64,000 nt of DNA, taken from Pseudoalteromonas luteoviolacea (GTDB taxonomy: Bacteria; Pseudomonadota; Gammaproteobacteria; Enterobacterales; Alteromonadaceae). The stretch is taken from the NCBI RefSeq assembly GCF_001750165.1, contig NZ_CP015411.1:3376001-3440000 (forward strand). Direction: 5' to 3'. Below the pieces are notes generated by a model. That model made no database searches. It was not told the origin of the DNA and saw nothing but the letters and a program-made list of their open reading frames with translations. Each line of letters starts with the position of its first letter. Position 1 is the first letter of the stretch. This document shows positions 46,555 to 55,372 of the stretch, one piece after another. The position numbers and the translations under genes were made by a program.

Positions 46555-46924
46555 TTTTAATTCCTCAAAAATATTTACGTCTCACATGGCTCAAATGCGA
46601 AGACGGATTTAACTATTACAAAAACCGTTTATAAACCTGACTAAACTAAGGCGTATATTACGGATTAATGATCGCAAAAGTTGTCAAAAATTGTATGGGA
46701 TTTTACAGAATGATACATTCTCCCAAACAGAATGGACCGCGCCACTTGCAAATCACATTCACCGTTGTGGTATCAAATACCAAAAACTCAATGCTATTAC
46801 GAAGTAGTACTATGATTTAGTTCACAAAATAAATTTTAAACGCAAATTTTTAAACACAAATAATATACATGTGTTGTAGCGTCAACTCGGAGTGAAAAAG
46901 CTGGTGATTGTAAATTGATAAACC
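46555..46924. other. Intergenic region upstream of the mlaC-like gene
   Basis: 370 bases, AT-rich. It holds the mlaC promoter (minus). I see only small inverted repeats such as gaatg-ata-cattc and ggtat-caa-atacc, too short to interpret. Confidence 0.4.
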
Positions 46925-48529
46925 TTAATACTTCCTTAACGCATTATGTACCAAGCCATTACTTGAAATCCAACGCTTTATTTCACCAAGTGCCAATGGT
47001 TCACTAATGATATAGCCTTGAATGTATTTACAGCCTTGTTGTGCTAAATAATGCGTAGTTTCGTCATTTTCAACACCTTCAGCAACAACTGAACAGCCGA
47101 GACGCTTGGCAAGAAACAATGTAGTTTCAATAATGGCACGGTCCTTGTCTTCAGAAAGACATTGTGTGACAAAAGATTTATCTATTTTAATCTGTGAGAT
47201 AGGAAGTTCTTTAAGGATAGAAAAAGAAGAAAAGCCCGTTCCAAAATCGTCAATGCTGACAGAAAAGCCCATTTCTATTAATTGTTCTATTAAAGTTTTT
47301 GTTTGCTCAACATCCGTCATTACCATGCTTTCAGTAAGCTCAAAGATTATACGGCTTGGGTCTACTTTTTTGCTACTTATCTGACTGTTTAACACATTGA
47401 TAAGGTTTTTGCCTAATAAATCTTGGCAAGACAAATTTATGTGTACCGTCAGTTCGCTATTGAGCTTTAACAACATGTCCAAATCACTAAAAACAGTATT
47501 TATCACGTAGGCACTTAAATACTTTATCATGTTATTCTTTTCAGCAATGGGAATGAAACGCTCAGGCATAATATAGCTACCATCATCTGAGGGCCACCTG
47601 ACCAACGCTTCTACGCCATGTATCATGGAACTCTGTGCATCTACAATCGGTTGATAAAAAACCATTAAATCGCCTCGAGCCAAGGCACCTTTAAAATCAT
47701 TAAGCATATGGAACTCAGACACGACTCCTTGATGTAAGGTCTTATCAAAAAGCACCAAGCTTTGTTTGCTTCTCTTAGCTGCATACATAGCAATATCAGC
47801 GCGCTTTAACAGTTCAGGTGCAGAAATATCCTCGCTAGGTGTACTCAGAATCGCACCAGAGCTGTATATCACATCTACAGCGGTTTGCTCGACCACTAAC
47901 CCATTATGCAGTGCACTCAAAATTGCATTGTTTTGTGCAAACAATGCCGACTCATTACGTGCTTCACTCACAACAGCAAATTCATCTCCACCAATACGGA
48001 AAAGCTCACTACCGGGTAATAAGCTATTGGATATGGCACCAGAAAAAGCGACTAGCAATTGATCTCCAAAAAAGTGCCCCATCGCATCATTGATTTGTTT
48101 TAAGTTATACAAATCAAAGATAACGACTGCGAAATCTTCTTTTTGTTCTTTTCTTTGCTCAATACATGAGAAACATTGCGGTCGATTTTGAAGTTTAGTG
48201 AGGTGATCGTGTTGAGCGTTGTATTTTTCTAAATCGAGTGATGCTTGTAATCGAACTAAGCTGGTTTTACCTAAGTCAACCACAACAATTACAAACAACC
48301 CTCCCAACGCGAGGATCAAAGAAAAAGCCATAACCACTTGTGAGCTATCAACACTCAAATAAACATATGCGGCAAAACTTGCATAGCCAAAAGTAAAAAT
48401 GCAAATCAAAGAGAGGAGCAACCACCAGCCTTTCGATTTCGCAATGCCACATATCTCTACAGCAGGCTTAACTGACAGCAGTAAGAAAATTAACCCCATC
48501 AGAATTAAGCAAAGACTCAAAGTTTCCAA
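46925..48529 (-). CDS. GGDEF-EAL dual c-di-GMP protein
   Basis: 534 residues. Three hydrophobic N-terminal segments (about 3-20, 36-58, 66-84), a GGDEF domain with an intact RIGGDEF (residues 178-184) and FDLYNLKQIND, then an EAL domain with E307-A-L, NLS, DDFGTGFSS (Asp427/Asp428) and AEGVEN. No I-site R-x-x-D of obvious type. Both activities look possible; which dominates cannot be told. Minus-strand single gene. Confidence 0.88.
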   Translation of the reverse strand: METLSLCLILMGLIFLLLSVKPAVEICGIAKSKGWWLLLSLICIFTFGYASFAAYVYLSVDSSQVVMAFSLILALGGLFVIVVVDLGKTSLVRLQASLDLEKYNAQHDHLTKLQNRPQCFSCIEQRKEQKEDFAVVIFDLYNLKQINDAMGHFFGDQLLVAFSGAISNSLLPGSELFRIGGDEFAVVSEARNESALFAQNNAILSALHNGLVVEQTAVDVIYSSGAILSTPSEDISAPELLKRADIAMYAAKRSKQSLVLFDKTLHQGVVSEFHMLNDFKGALARGDLMVFYQPIVDAQSSMIHGVEALVRWPSDDGSYIMPERFIPIAEKNNMIKYLSAYVINTVFSDLDMLLKLNSELTVHINLSCQDLLGKNLINVLNSQISSKKVDPSRIIFELTESMVMTDVEQTKTLIEQLIEMGFSVSIDDFGTGFSSFSILKELPISQIKIDKSFVTQCLSEDKDRAIIETTLFLAKRLGCSVVAEGVENDETTHYLAQQGCKYIQGYIISEPLALGEIKRWISSNGLVHNALRKY

Positions 48530-48615
48530 AAGCGCAGCCAGTTAACGAAACTTGCCTTTATTATAGTTTATTATTTTCACTCTGCTCGACATGACAATCC
48601 AAATTAAATACATAT

Positions 48616-48858
48616 TCATACTCCATGTTTTAAACGCATATATAGGCGGTCTTTGATAGTAAAACAGCGGATCTTCAACTCTTTTAATTTCGTATCACAC
48701 ATTCGTTCATTGTTTTTTTCGCAGGCAATTATTTGTTGCTCAAGCGCATAATAGTCCTGCGAAAGTTTGGCAAACTCGTCATCTGTTAACTTCAACTCAT
48801 CTATTTTAGACCTGAACTCTGGTAGCTCTTTCACTAAACTACAACTCTCTTTACACAT
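48616..48858 (-). CDS. DUF465 (YdcH-like) small protein
   Basis: 80 residues. Matches the YdcH pattern: LPEFRSKIDELKLTDDEFAKLSQDYYALEQQI, E, and the C-terminal LKIRCFTIKDRLYMRL. Unlike most members it has five cysteines (residues 2, 6, 47, 54, 65), an unusual number. It likely forms a helical hairpin; function unknown. Confidence 0.65.
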   Translation of the reverse strand: MCKESCSLVKELPEFRSKIDELKLTDDEFAKLSQDYYALEQQIIACEKNNERMCDTKLKELKIRCFTIKDRLYMRLKHGV

Positions 48859-49225
48859 AATCGGCCCCCATCGTTTTAACGCAAAAAAGGAGACTTATCG
48901 CCAACCCTCTTCATTGAATTTGGAATCACGCGCTATTTTTGTCCAGTCACAGCTTATTAAAGGGCTTAAACATTATTTGCCCCCTACCTACAACGCCACA
49001 CCTCAAATACTAAGCTCAAACGAAGACTCAGCCTTGATCTATCGCAAGTTAACAACCACTTAAAACACTGATACATAATATCTAAGCGTTAATTTTCATA
49101 CCTCTCATAACCTAGATTCAAACAAGGTTGCTCCGAGCACTTATTTCAACTAGCCGCTTGGGCGCAATTGTTGTAAAATACGCGCGTTTCTAAGCAAATC
49201 TATACTGTTATTTTGAGGAAAACCT
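48859..49225. other. Divergent intergenic region before purM
   Basis: 367 bases between the DUF465 gene start and purM. The purM promoter must be here. I found no PurR-like 16-bp palindrome by eye. A poor -10-like TAAAAT at 49174 has no properly spaced -35. Confidence 0.4.
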
Positions 49226-50278
49226 GTGAGCGAACAAAAACAGTCTCTGAGCTACAAAGACGCAGGCGTTGATATTGATGCGGGTAACGCATTAGTAGAG
49301 CGCATAAAAGGCGTAGTGAAAAAAACACGTCGTCCAGAAGTAATGGGCGGCATTGGCGGTTTTGGTGCACTATGTGAACTTCCGACAGGTTACAAAGAGC
49401 CTGTTTTGGTTGCTGGTACTGACGGTGTGGGTACTAAACTTCGTTTAGCCATTGACCTGAAAAAACACGACACGGTAGGTATCGATCTTGTCGCTATGTG
49501 TGTAAACGACCTAATCGTACAAGGCGCAGAGCCGCTTTTCTTCTTAGACTATTATGCAACTGGCAAACTAGACGTTGATACAGCAGCTGATGTAGTGAGC
49601 GGTATTGGTAAAGGCTGTGAGCTTTCTGGCTGTGCACTAATCGGTGGTGAGACAGCAGAAATGCCTGGCATGTACGAAGGTGATGATTATGACATGGCTG
49701 GTTTTTGTACTGGTGTTGTTGAAAAGTCAAAAATCATCGATGGTACTAAGGTTAAAGCAGGTGATCAGCTTATCGCACTTGCTTCAAGCGGACCTCATTC
49801 GAACGGCTACTCTTTAATTCGTAAAGTGTTAGAGGTTTCTGGCGCAGATACTAATGCAGAATATGCGGGTAAACCCCTAGGCGAACATTTACTTGAGCCT
49901 ACTCGCATCTACGTTAAGCCAATCCTTGAATTATTGAAAGATGTTGATGTACACGCGCTATCACACATCACTGGTGGTGGTTTCTGGGAAAACATCCCAC
50001 GTGTCCTTCCTGAGTCAGCCAAAGCCGTTGTCAAAGGCGATAGCTGGGAATGGCCTGCTATTTTTAACTGGCTACAAGAAAACGGTAACATCAGTACTCA
50101 CGAAATGTATCGTACCTTCAACTGTGGTGTAGGTATGATCTTGGTAGTACCCGCTGACAAGCTAACACAAAGCTTAGAGATCCTAACAGCCCAAGGCGAA
50201 AATGCTTGGCACATTGGTGAAATCCAAGATGCTGTTGAAGGTGAAGAGCAAGTTGAAATAGTAGGCGGTGCCCAGTAA
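49226..50278 (+). CDS. purM: PurM, phosphoribosylformylglycinamidine cyclo-ligase
   Basis: 350 residues (E. coli 345). AIR synthetase of purine synthesis; glycine-rich TDGVGTKLR, HPIGGETAEMPGMY-like GGETAEMPGMY, and THITGGGFWENIPR-like HITGGGFWENIPR are intact. The start is GTG at 49226 with GAGGAAAA upstream. The stop shares one base with the purN start (TAATG), so the two are coupled as usual. Confidence 0.96.
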   Translation: MSEQKQSLSYKDAGVDIDAGNALVERIKGVVKKTRRPEVMGGIGGFGALCELPTGYKEPVLVAGTDGVGTKLRLAIDLKKHDTVGIDLVAMCVNDLIVQGAEPLFFLDYYATGKLDVDTAADVVSGIGKGCELSGCALIGGETAEMPGMYEGDDYDMAGFCTGVVEKSKIIDGTKVKAGDQLIALASSGPHSNGYSLIRKVLEVSGADTNAEYAGKPLGEHLLEPTRIYVKPILELLKDVDVHALSHITGGGFWENIPRVLPESAKAVVKGDSWEWPAIFNWLQENGNISTHEMYRTFNCGVGMILVVPADKLTQSLEILTAQGENAWHIGEIQDAVEGEEQVEIVGGAQ

Positions 50279-50922
50279 TGGCACCCTCTCGGATCGTCGT
50301 TTTGATCTCTGGCAGTGGCTCTAATTTACAAGCAATTATTGATCATTGCCAATCTGGTGATATCAATGGCGAAATCGTCACTGTCATCAGCAATAAAGCG
50401 GACGCTTACGGCCTTACTCGAGCAGAGCAAGCTAGGATCAAAACAAGTGTTTTAAGCCATAAAGACTATGACAGTCGTGAGGCTTATGACGAGCAACTAG
50501 CAAAATTAATTGACTCTTGTAATCCAGATTTAGTTGTATTGGCTGGATTTATGCGTATTCTAACTCCTGACTTAGTGCAAAAATTTAAAGGGAAAATGTT
50601 GAACATTCACCCATCTTTGTTGCCTAAGTATCAAGGGCTGAACACCCATCAAAGAGCAATTGACGCGAATGATGCGTACCATGGCGCTAGTGTTCACTTC
50701 GTAACAGAAGAATTAGACGGAGGTCCTGTGATTGTCCAAGCAAAAGTTGCTATTTTGCCAGAAGACACAGCAGAGACACTAGCGAAGCGGGTACATGAAC
50801 AAGAACATGTCATTTATCCTTTGGTGGTCAAGTGGTTCAGTGAACACAGACTAACAATGGAAGCAGACTATGCAGTTTTTGATAAACAACCCCTTCCAGC
50901 ACAAGGCGTCGATTACAGCTAA
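50278..50922 (+). CDS. purN: PurN, phosphoribosylglycinamide formyltransferase
   Basis: 214 residues. GAR transformylase with Asn/His/Asp active site in NIHPSLLPKYQG and HFVTEELDGGPVI. Uses 10-formyl-THF. A DUF3108 gene overlaps its end by 53 bases. Confidence 0.95.
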   Translation: MAPSRIVVLISGSGSNLQAIIDHCQSGDINGEIVTVISNKADAYGLTRAEQARIKTSVLSHKDYDSREAYDEQLAKLIDSCNPDLVVLAGFMRILTPDLVQKFKGKMLNIHPSLLPKYQGLNTHQRAIDANDAYHGASVHFVTEELDGGPVIVQAKVAILPEDTAETLAKRVHEQEHVIYPLVVKWFSEHRLTMEADYAVFDKQPLPAQGVDYS

Positions 50923-51631
50923 AATCAAAATTCACAGCGCTTTGCTAATTGGCTTAAGCGCTGTTTTCTCTTCTTCCCTTCATGCTTCTACGCTCACCGA
51001 ATACACAGCCGAGTACAATGTACTTAGAAAAGGGAAAATTCATGGCACCGCAACCAGAGAGTTTCTTCAAGTTGCCGATAATACTTACGCGCTGAGCTAT
51101 GAGACTGACGTGAAGTGGATGATCTTCACAGAAAAACGTACTGAACAAAGCTTATTTAAATTTGAAAATGGGCAGACCAAACCTCTCCATTACAGTTTAA
51201 ACCGTGAAGGCACACGGCCAGATAAAAGCTTTAAAATAAAGTTCGATAGAGATAACAAACAGTTATTCTCTAAAGAGCAGAGCTACCCATTAAAGGTAGA
51301 GTGGGATGAGTCCCGACAAGATGTACTTTCCTATCAAAACCAACTTCGAAATGAGCTCAAACAAGGGAAGACACAGTTCAGTTATCCGATCATCGACAAA
51401 AATGGTAACGTGCGCATGTACAACTTTAAAGTCGTTGGGGAAGAGACCATCACCTTGCCAATTGGCAACGTTAAAACCGTAAAAGTTAAGCGACTTTACG
51501 ATAACAACAAGCGCCATGCTCTAGCTTGGTTTGCACCAGAATATGATTATATGCTGGTACAAATGCTCAAAGGCAAAGATGGTGTAGAGCAATTTCAAAT
51601 TCAGATGACTGCTCAAACAATGAAGCAATAA
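50870..51631 (+). CDS. DUF3108 exported protein
   Basis: 253 residues, start ATG at 50870 inside purN with GGAAG seven bases upstream. An N-terminal signal (KIHSALLIGLSAVFSSS) begins after 20 mostly polar residues. The DUF3108 pattern is seen in YTAEYNVLRKGKIHGTATRE, REGTRPDKSFKI and LAWFAPEYDYMLVQM. Periplasmic beta-structured protein, function unknown. It often follows purN in Alteromonadales and Vibrionales. No other ATG lies near, so the deep overlap seems real. Confidence 0.83.
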   Translation: MQFLINNPFQHKASITAKIKIHSALLIGLSAVFSSSLHASTLTEYTAEYNVLRKGKIHGTATREFLQVADNTYALSYETDVKWMIFTEKRTEQSLFKFENGQTKPLHYSLNREGTRPDKSFKIKFDRDNKQLFSKEQSYPLKVEWDESRQDVLSYQNQLRNELKQGKTQFSYPIIDKNGNVRMYNFKVVGEETITLPIGNVKTVKVKRLYDNNKRHALAWFAPEYDYMLVQMLKGKDGVEQFQIQMTAQTMKQ

Positions 51632-51634
51632 AAG

Positions 51635-51660
51635 TAAAACAGGTGCATAAGCACCTGTTT
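51635..51660. terminator. Bidirectional terminator, DUF3108 / amidotransferase
   Basis: Stem aaaacaggtgc / gcacctgtttt with loop ataa, flanked by A and T runs on both strands. Confidence 0.88.
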
Positions 51661-52425
51661 TTACATCTTTTCACCGAGCTTAAATAGCACCGACTCGCCC
51701 GGTTCCATTTTGGTCCAATGCTCATCATTGGTTAGCGGACGGGTCGCTATCACAGAAACAATGTCATTGGGTGTCGTTTCTTTTTGGAAATCTACTACCA
51801 TATCAGCATCAATCAAGGTCGCTTTACCAAAAGGCGCTCTGCGCGTTATCCAATGCAAATTATTACTGCAATACGCCAGCACAAACACACCATCGGTCAA
51901 TAGCATGTTAAACACACCTTTTTCTCTGAGCTGATCGGCTAATTTAGCCGCATAGCGAAATACCGTTGCCATATTAGATGGCTTTTTTGGATACTTTTCT
52001 CTGATCTTATCTAATATCCAGCAAAACGCCAGTTCACTGTCTGTATTACCTACCGGCTTATAATATTCGGGCTTTAAGTCTTTATAGTTCGACAACTGAC
52101 CATTATGCGCATAAGAAATCTCTCTACCCCACAACTCTCGGGTGAAAGGGTGCGTATTTTCCAAGCATGTTCTGCCCCGATTTCCCTGCCTGATATGACT
52201 TATCACCGACACACTTTTAATCGGATACGCTTTAACTAGCTTGGCAATTTCAGACTGACAACTCGGCTCAGGATCTTTAAATGTCCTGCATCCTTTACCT
52301 TCATAGAAGGTGATCCCCCACCCATCTTTATGAGGGCCTGTATTTCCCCCGCGCTCTAACAGCCCGGAAAAACTAAAACAAATATCAGTCGGCACGTTCG
52401 CCGACATCCCCAATAGCTCACACAT
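51661..52425 (-). CDS. YafJ-like class II glutamine amidotransferase
   Basis: 254 residues. N-terminal catalytic Cys2 (MCELLGMSAN), GPHKDGWGITFY and HIRQGNRGRT / SYAHNGQLSNYKDL segments of the Gn-AT family; the E. coli homologue is YafJ. The acceptor substrate is unknown. Its stop abuts the shared terminator. Confidence 0.88.
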   Translation of the reverse strand: MCELLGMSANVPTDICFSFSGLLERGGNTGPHKDGWGITFYEGKGCRTFKDPEPSCQSEIAKLVKAYPIKSVSVISHIRQGNRGRTCLENTHPFTRELWGREISYAHNGQLSNYKDLKPEYYKPVGNTDSELAFCWILDKIREKYPKKPSNMATVFRYAAKLADQLREKGVFNMLLTDGVFVLAYCSNNLHWITRRAPFGKATLIDADMVVDFQKETTPNDIVSVIATRPLTNDEHWTKMEPGESVLFKLGEKM

Positions 52426-52785
52426 TTTCTGGCCTTATCTAACACTATTTATGAGCTAACTTCTAACAACATGTTTGGCTGTAACACCTACCCTAGCCGC
52501 TAAATCAACTAATTGGTTGCTCTTAAATAAAAAATCAAACTGAGCTGATTATGGCTAATTTTTTACTTTGAAACAATCTGAAGTAACGCTTAATCAGCTA
52601 CACTTTGATTAAATAAGGTTTGGCCACGTGCGCGGTATTAAAAAATAAGTCAAACAGGAAACCCCTCCCGCCAACATCAACAAAAAACAATCACTAGCCC
52701 ATAAAACCACTCTAGGCATATAGCTTAGCTAAATACCTAAATTAAATGGTTCAAAGCAATTGTATACATGATACGGAGGGCTACG
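52426..52785. other. Intergenic region, amidotransferase to Cys-rich protein
   Basis: 360 AT-rich bases. It should contain the amidotransferase promoter on the minus strand; nothing else stands out. Confidence 0.4.
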
Positions 52786-53151
52786 TTACCCGCCGCACTT
52801 GTTGAATTCTTCTGATGCTTTTTCATACACAGTACAAAAATCCTCACTGCCATTACTCGCTTTGATTTGCTGTCCATCAAACAACGCCGTGATGACTTTT
52901 GACTCGGTAATGGTTACGCGTTTATTGCGGCACGATTTGACGGCCATTTCTCCACACTCTGCTGCTGTTGCGGCTTCTTTAAATTTAGAGCAGCGCTGCT
53001 TGCCCTTACATTTTTTATAGCTGATCTTCTCTTTACCCGGACACGCAGTTCTGAGGTACTTTATTTCACATGTCCCAGCCTTTACCTCTACCGGCATGGC
53101 ACTTAAAACCAGTGATACAGCCCCTATTGCTAAAAGTAGTTTCATTTTCAT
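52786..53151 (-). CDS. Cysteine-rich exported protein
   Basis: 121 residues: signal peptide (MKMKLLLAIGAVSLVLSAMP), mature part with eight cysteines (28, 37, 48, 54, 66, 74, 106, 119) and many lysines, so up to four disulfides. I do not recognise the family. It starts three bases after the stop of the chemoreceptor gene, which implies co-transcription and suggests a periplasmic partner or binding protein for that receptor. A small toxin-like or metal-binding role is also possible. Confidence 0.65.
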   Translation of the reverse strand: MKMKLLLAIGAVSLVLSAMPVEVKAGTCEIKYLRTACPGKEKISYKKCKGKQRCSKFKEAATAAECGEMAVKSCRNKRVTITESKVITALFDGQQIKASNGSEDFCTVYEKASEEFNKCGG

Positions 53152-53154
53152 CTC

Positions 53155-55158
53155 CTAAGTTTTAAATTGGCTCATCATCAGCCTGAGTGTTTCGGCCATT
53201 TCTGTCAGTTGCTGACTTGCCTGTTTGTTTTCTTGTGCGTGATTTGAACTGAGATTAGTGATGTCATGCATATGCTGCACACTTTCAAACTGACTCACCG
53301 CAGCTAAGCTCTGCTGCTCAGATGCCGCGGCTATCTGCTGACTCATGTCTTTGATAGTCTCAACACTGGTTATTATTGAACCTAACGTACCTTGTACCGC
53401 TTCAATACCACTCACACACGTATGGGTTTCACGTTGTGAGTGAGACATCGTATCTACTGCGCCTTTCGCACCATCTTGCAATCCCGCAATCGCTTTCTCA
53501 ATCTCTTCTGTCGCATCTTGAGAGCGACTCGCCAATGTTCTTACTTCATCTGCCACAACAGCAAATCCACGCCCCTGCTCTCCCGCTCTCGCAGCTTCTA
53601 TGGCCGCGTTTAGCGCTAACAAGTTAGTTTGTTCAGCGATGCTTCGGATCACGGCAAGCACTGTATTAATGTTTTCAAGCTCATTACTCAATTGATTAAT
53701 GGCATTGGCTGAAGTCTCAATGGATGACTCAAGCCCTTTGATATTCTGCACATTAGTCACTAGCAAGTTTTCCCCCGATGCGGCTTCCGAACTTGCTTGC
53801 TGCACTTGCTCTAAAGTGCGATGTATACTGTCGGTAACAGAGCTAACCGTCTCTTTCATCTCAGAGATAGAGCTACTCATAGCGCTCATCTGCTCGCTCT
53901 GTTGTGTTGCACTACTACAACTTTGCTCTGCTATGATATTGGTTTGTTCAGCAGTCGACGCAAGCAGCTGTGTGTTACTGGTGACATCTTTGAGCGTTAA
54001 TGCAAGTGTGGTAATCAACTTTTGAATATTGGCAGCCAATTGACCGAACTCATCTTCTTTAAAGCCAGTCAGTTGCACTGTTAAATCGCCTTGTGCAGCT
54101 TGTTTAATAGTGTCAATAATCGAGTGTAGAGGCTTACGCACACTGTTAATTACAAAGTACGCGATTGTCACAGACAATAAAATCGTGACCACTGTCAGTG
54201 CGGTCGTGACTTGTTGGCTTTCTGCAATCGCATTTTCAGCCGCTTGCTGAGCCTCTTCAGTTGACCCAACAATACGGGCATTGAGCTCTTTCAGCTGTGT
54301 TTGTAACTTATTCGCTGTGATAGAGGCTTCTTCTATTAGGGTTTTTAAGCGCTTTTTCTCATTTAATGTCTCTAACCTTGATTTAAGCGCATTATCTGAG
54401 CCCACAACTGCTTCTCTGAATAGGGTAAAGTTACTCTCCATATCAGCCAATGACTGACTATTGGCCACATCAGGCGATTGCTTCAGTTTGCCTAACTGAC
54501 CTTCCATTTCCGCAATCGACTCTTTGGCGACACTGGTCACATTCATGATTTCAAACGTGATACTCGAGCCCAACCCAGCATTCACTTCGTCAACAAGCGT
54601 TTCAACATTTTCAATGAGCGAATTTACTGTGTCTGATACGCTTTGGTTATCAGATATGCCATCCAAGTCGTAAGCTAAACTGAGCGTTTCGTCACCCATA
54701 TCTGCAAACTCACTTGCCAACTCTGATGTTTTCTCTTTTAACTTAAGTGCGCTGATTGCATTATCAAAAGCTTGATCTGAACGTTGAAAAAAGATCGAAT
54801 TTAATTTCCTTGAATTATCAAAAGGCGTACTCAACTCAAGTTCAGACTTGGTCAGTGCAGACAACCGACTCAACGCGCTTTCATTTATTGTTCTTTGCGC
54901 ATCGTACTCAGTACGAATTGCATTTATTGCACCCAGTGACGTTGCTTGGTCAAGTTGTGTAAGAGACAATCTGGATAACAACACAGATTGCAACATATTA
55001 TTGCCAGAGATCAGCGTAGGTACGCTTTGTTTGGAAACCTTTTGAACAGATCCACCGATAGTTATGTTCCCTGTCAGCGCTACTATGTAAATAATGCAAG
55101 CTAAAACTACAACTGCCGTAAACCCACTCATTACACGAGCCGAAACGGTTAATTGCAT
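53155..55158 (-). CDS. Methyl-accepting chemotaxis protein
   Basis: 667 residues. TM1 at about 13-32, a helical periplasmic ligand-binding region of about 290 residues (four-helix-bundle type, many Ser/Asp/Asn), TM2 at 320-340, HAMP (VRKPLHSIIDTIKQAAQGD), then the signalling domain with the invariant hairpin tip EQTNLLALNAAIEAARAGEQG. No NWETF-type CheR pentapeptide at the end. The ligand is unknown. Co-transcribed with the cysteine-rich gene. Confidence 0.92.
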   Translation of the reverse strand: MQLTVSARVMSGFTAVVVLACIIYIVALTGNITIGGSVQKVSKQSVPTLISGNNMLQSVLLSRLSLTQLDQATSLGAINAIRTEYDAQRTINESALSRLSALTKSELELSTPFDNSRKLNSIFFQRSDQAFDNAISALKLKEKTSELASEFADMGDETLSLAYDLDGISDNQSVSDTVNSLIENVETLVDEVNAGLGSSITFEIMNVTSVAKESIAEMEGQLGKLKQSPDVANSQSLADMESNFTLFREAVVGSDNALKSRLETLNEKKRLKTLIEEASITANKLQTQLKELNARIVGSTEEAQQAAENAIAESQQVTTALTVVTILLSVTIAYFVINSVRKPLHSIIDTIKQAAQGDLTVQLTGFKEDEFGQLAANIQKLITTLALTLKDVTSNTQLLASTAEQTNIIAEQSCSSATQQSEQMSAMSSSISEMKETVSSVTDSIHRTLEQVQQASSEAASGENLLVTNVQNIKGLESSIETSANAINQLSNELENINTVLAVIRSIAEQTNLLALNAAIEAARAGEQGRGFAVVADEVRTLASRSQDATEEIEKAIAGLQDGAKGAVDTMSHSQRETHTCVSGIEAVQGTLGSIITSVETIKDMSQQIAAASEQQSLAAVSQFESVQHMHDITNLSSNHAQENKQASQQLTEMAETLRLMMSQFKT

Positions 55159-55372
55159 ATTGTGATGATCATTTTATGTCTACGTAATTAAACTTATAGT
55201 CAACAATCTGCATATTGGCGAGTTTGACACTAAAATTGAACGAATCTGAACAATGCCATAGTTTTCACCGTACCGAATTGCCGAAATCACACATTTATAT
55301 GGTTCAGCACTTGCAGTTGTAGCCTTCAGCGGGTAACGTGGCGCCGATTTAAACTTTTTAAGGTATGAGATT

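Noticed and set aside
48767..49063. 98-codon plus-strand ORF over the DUF465 gene start and the purM leader
   Set aside because: Antisense to a recognisable DUF465 gene and without a ribosome site.
49140..49200. PurR box and promoter ahead of purM
   Set aside because: No convincing PurR palindrome and no -35/-10 pair with proper spacing could be found by eye.
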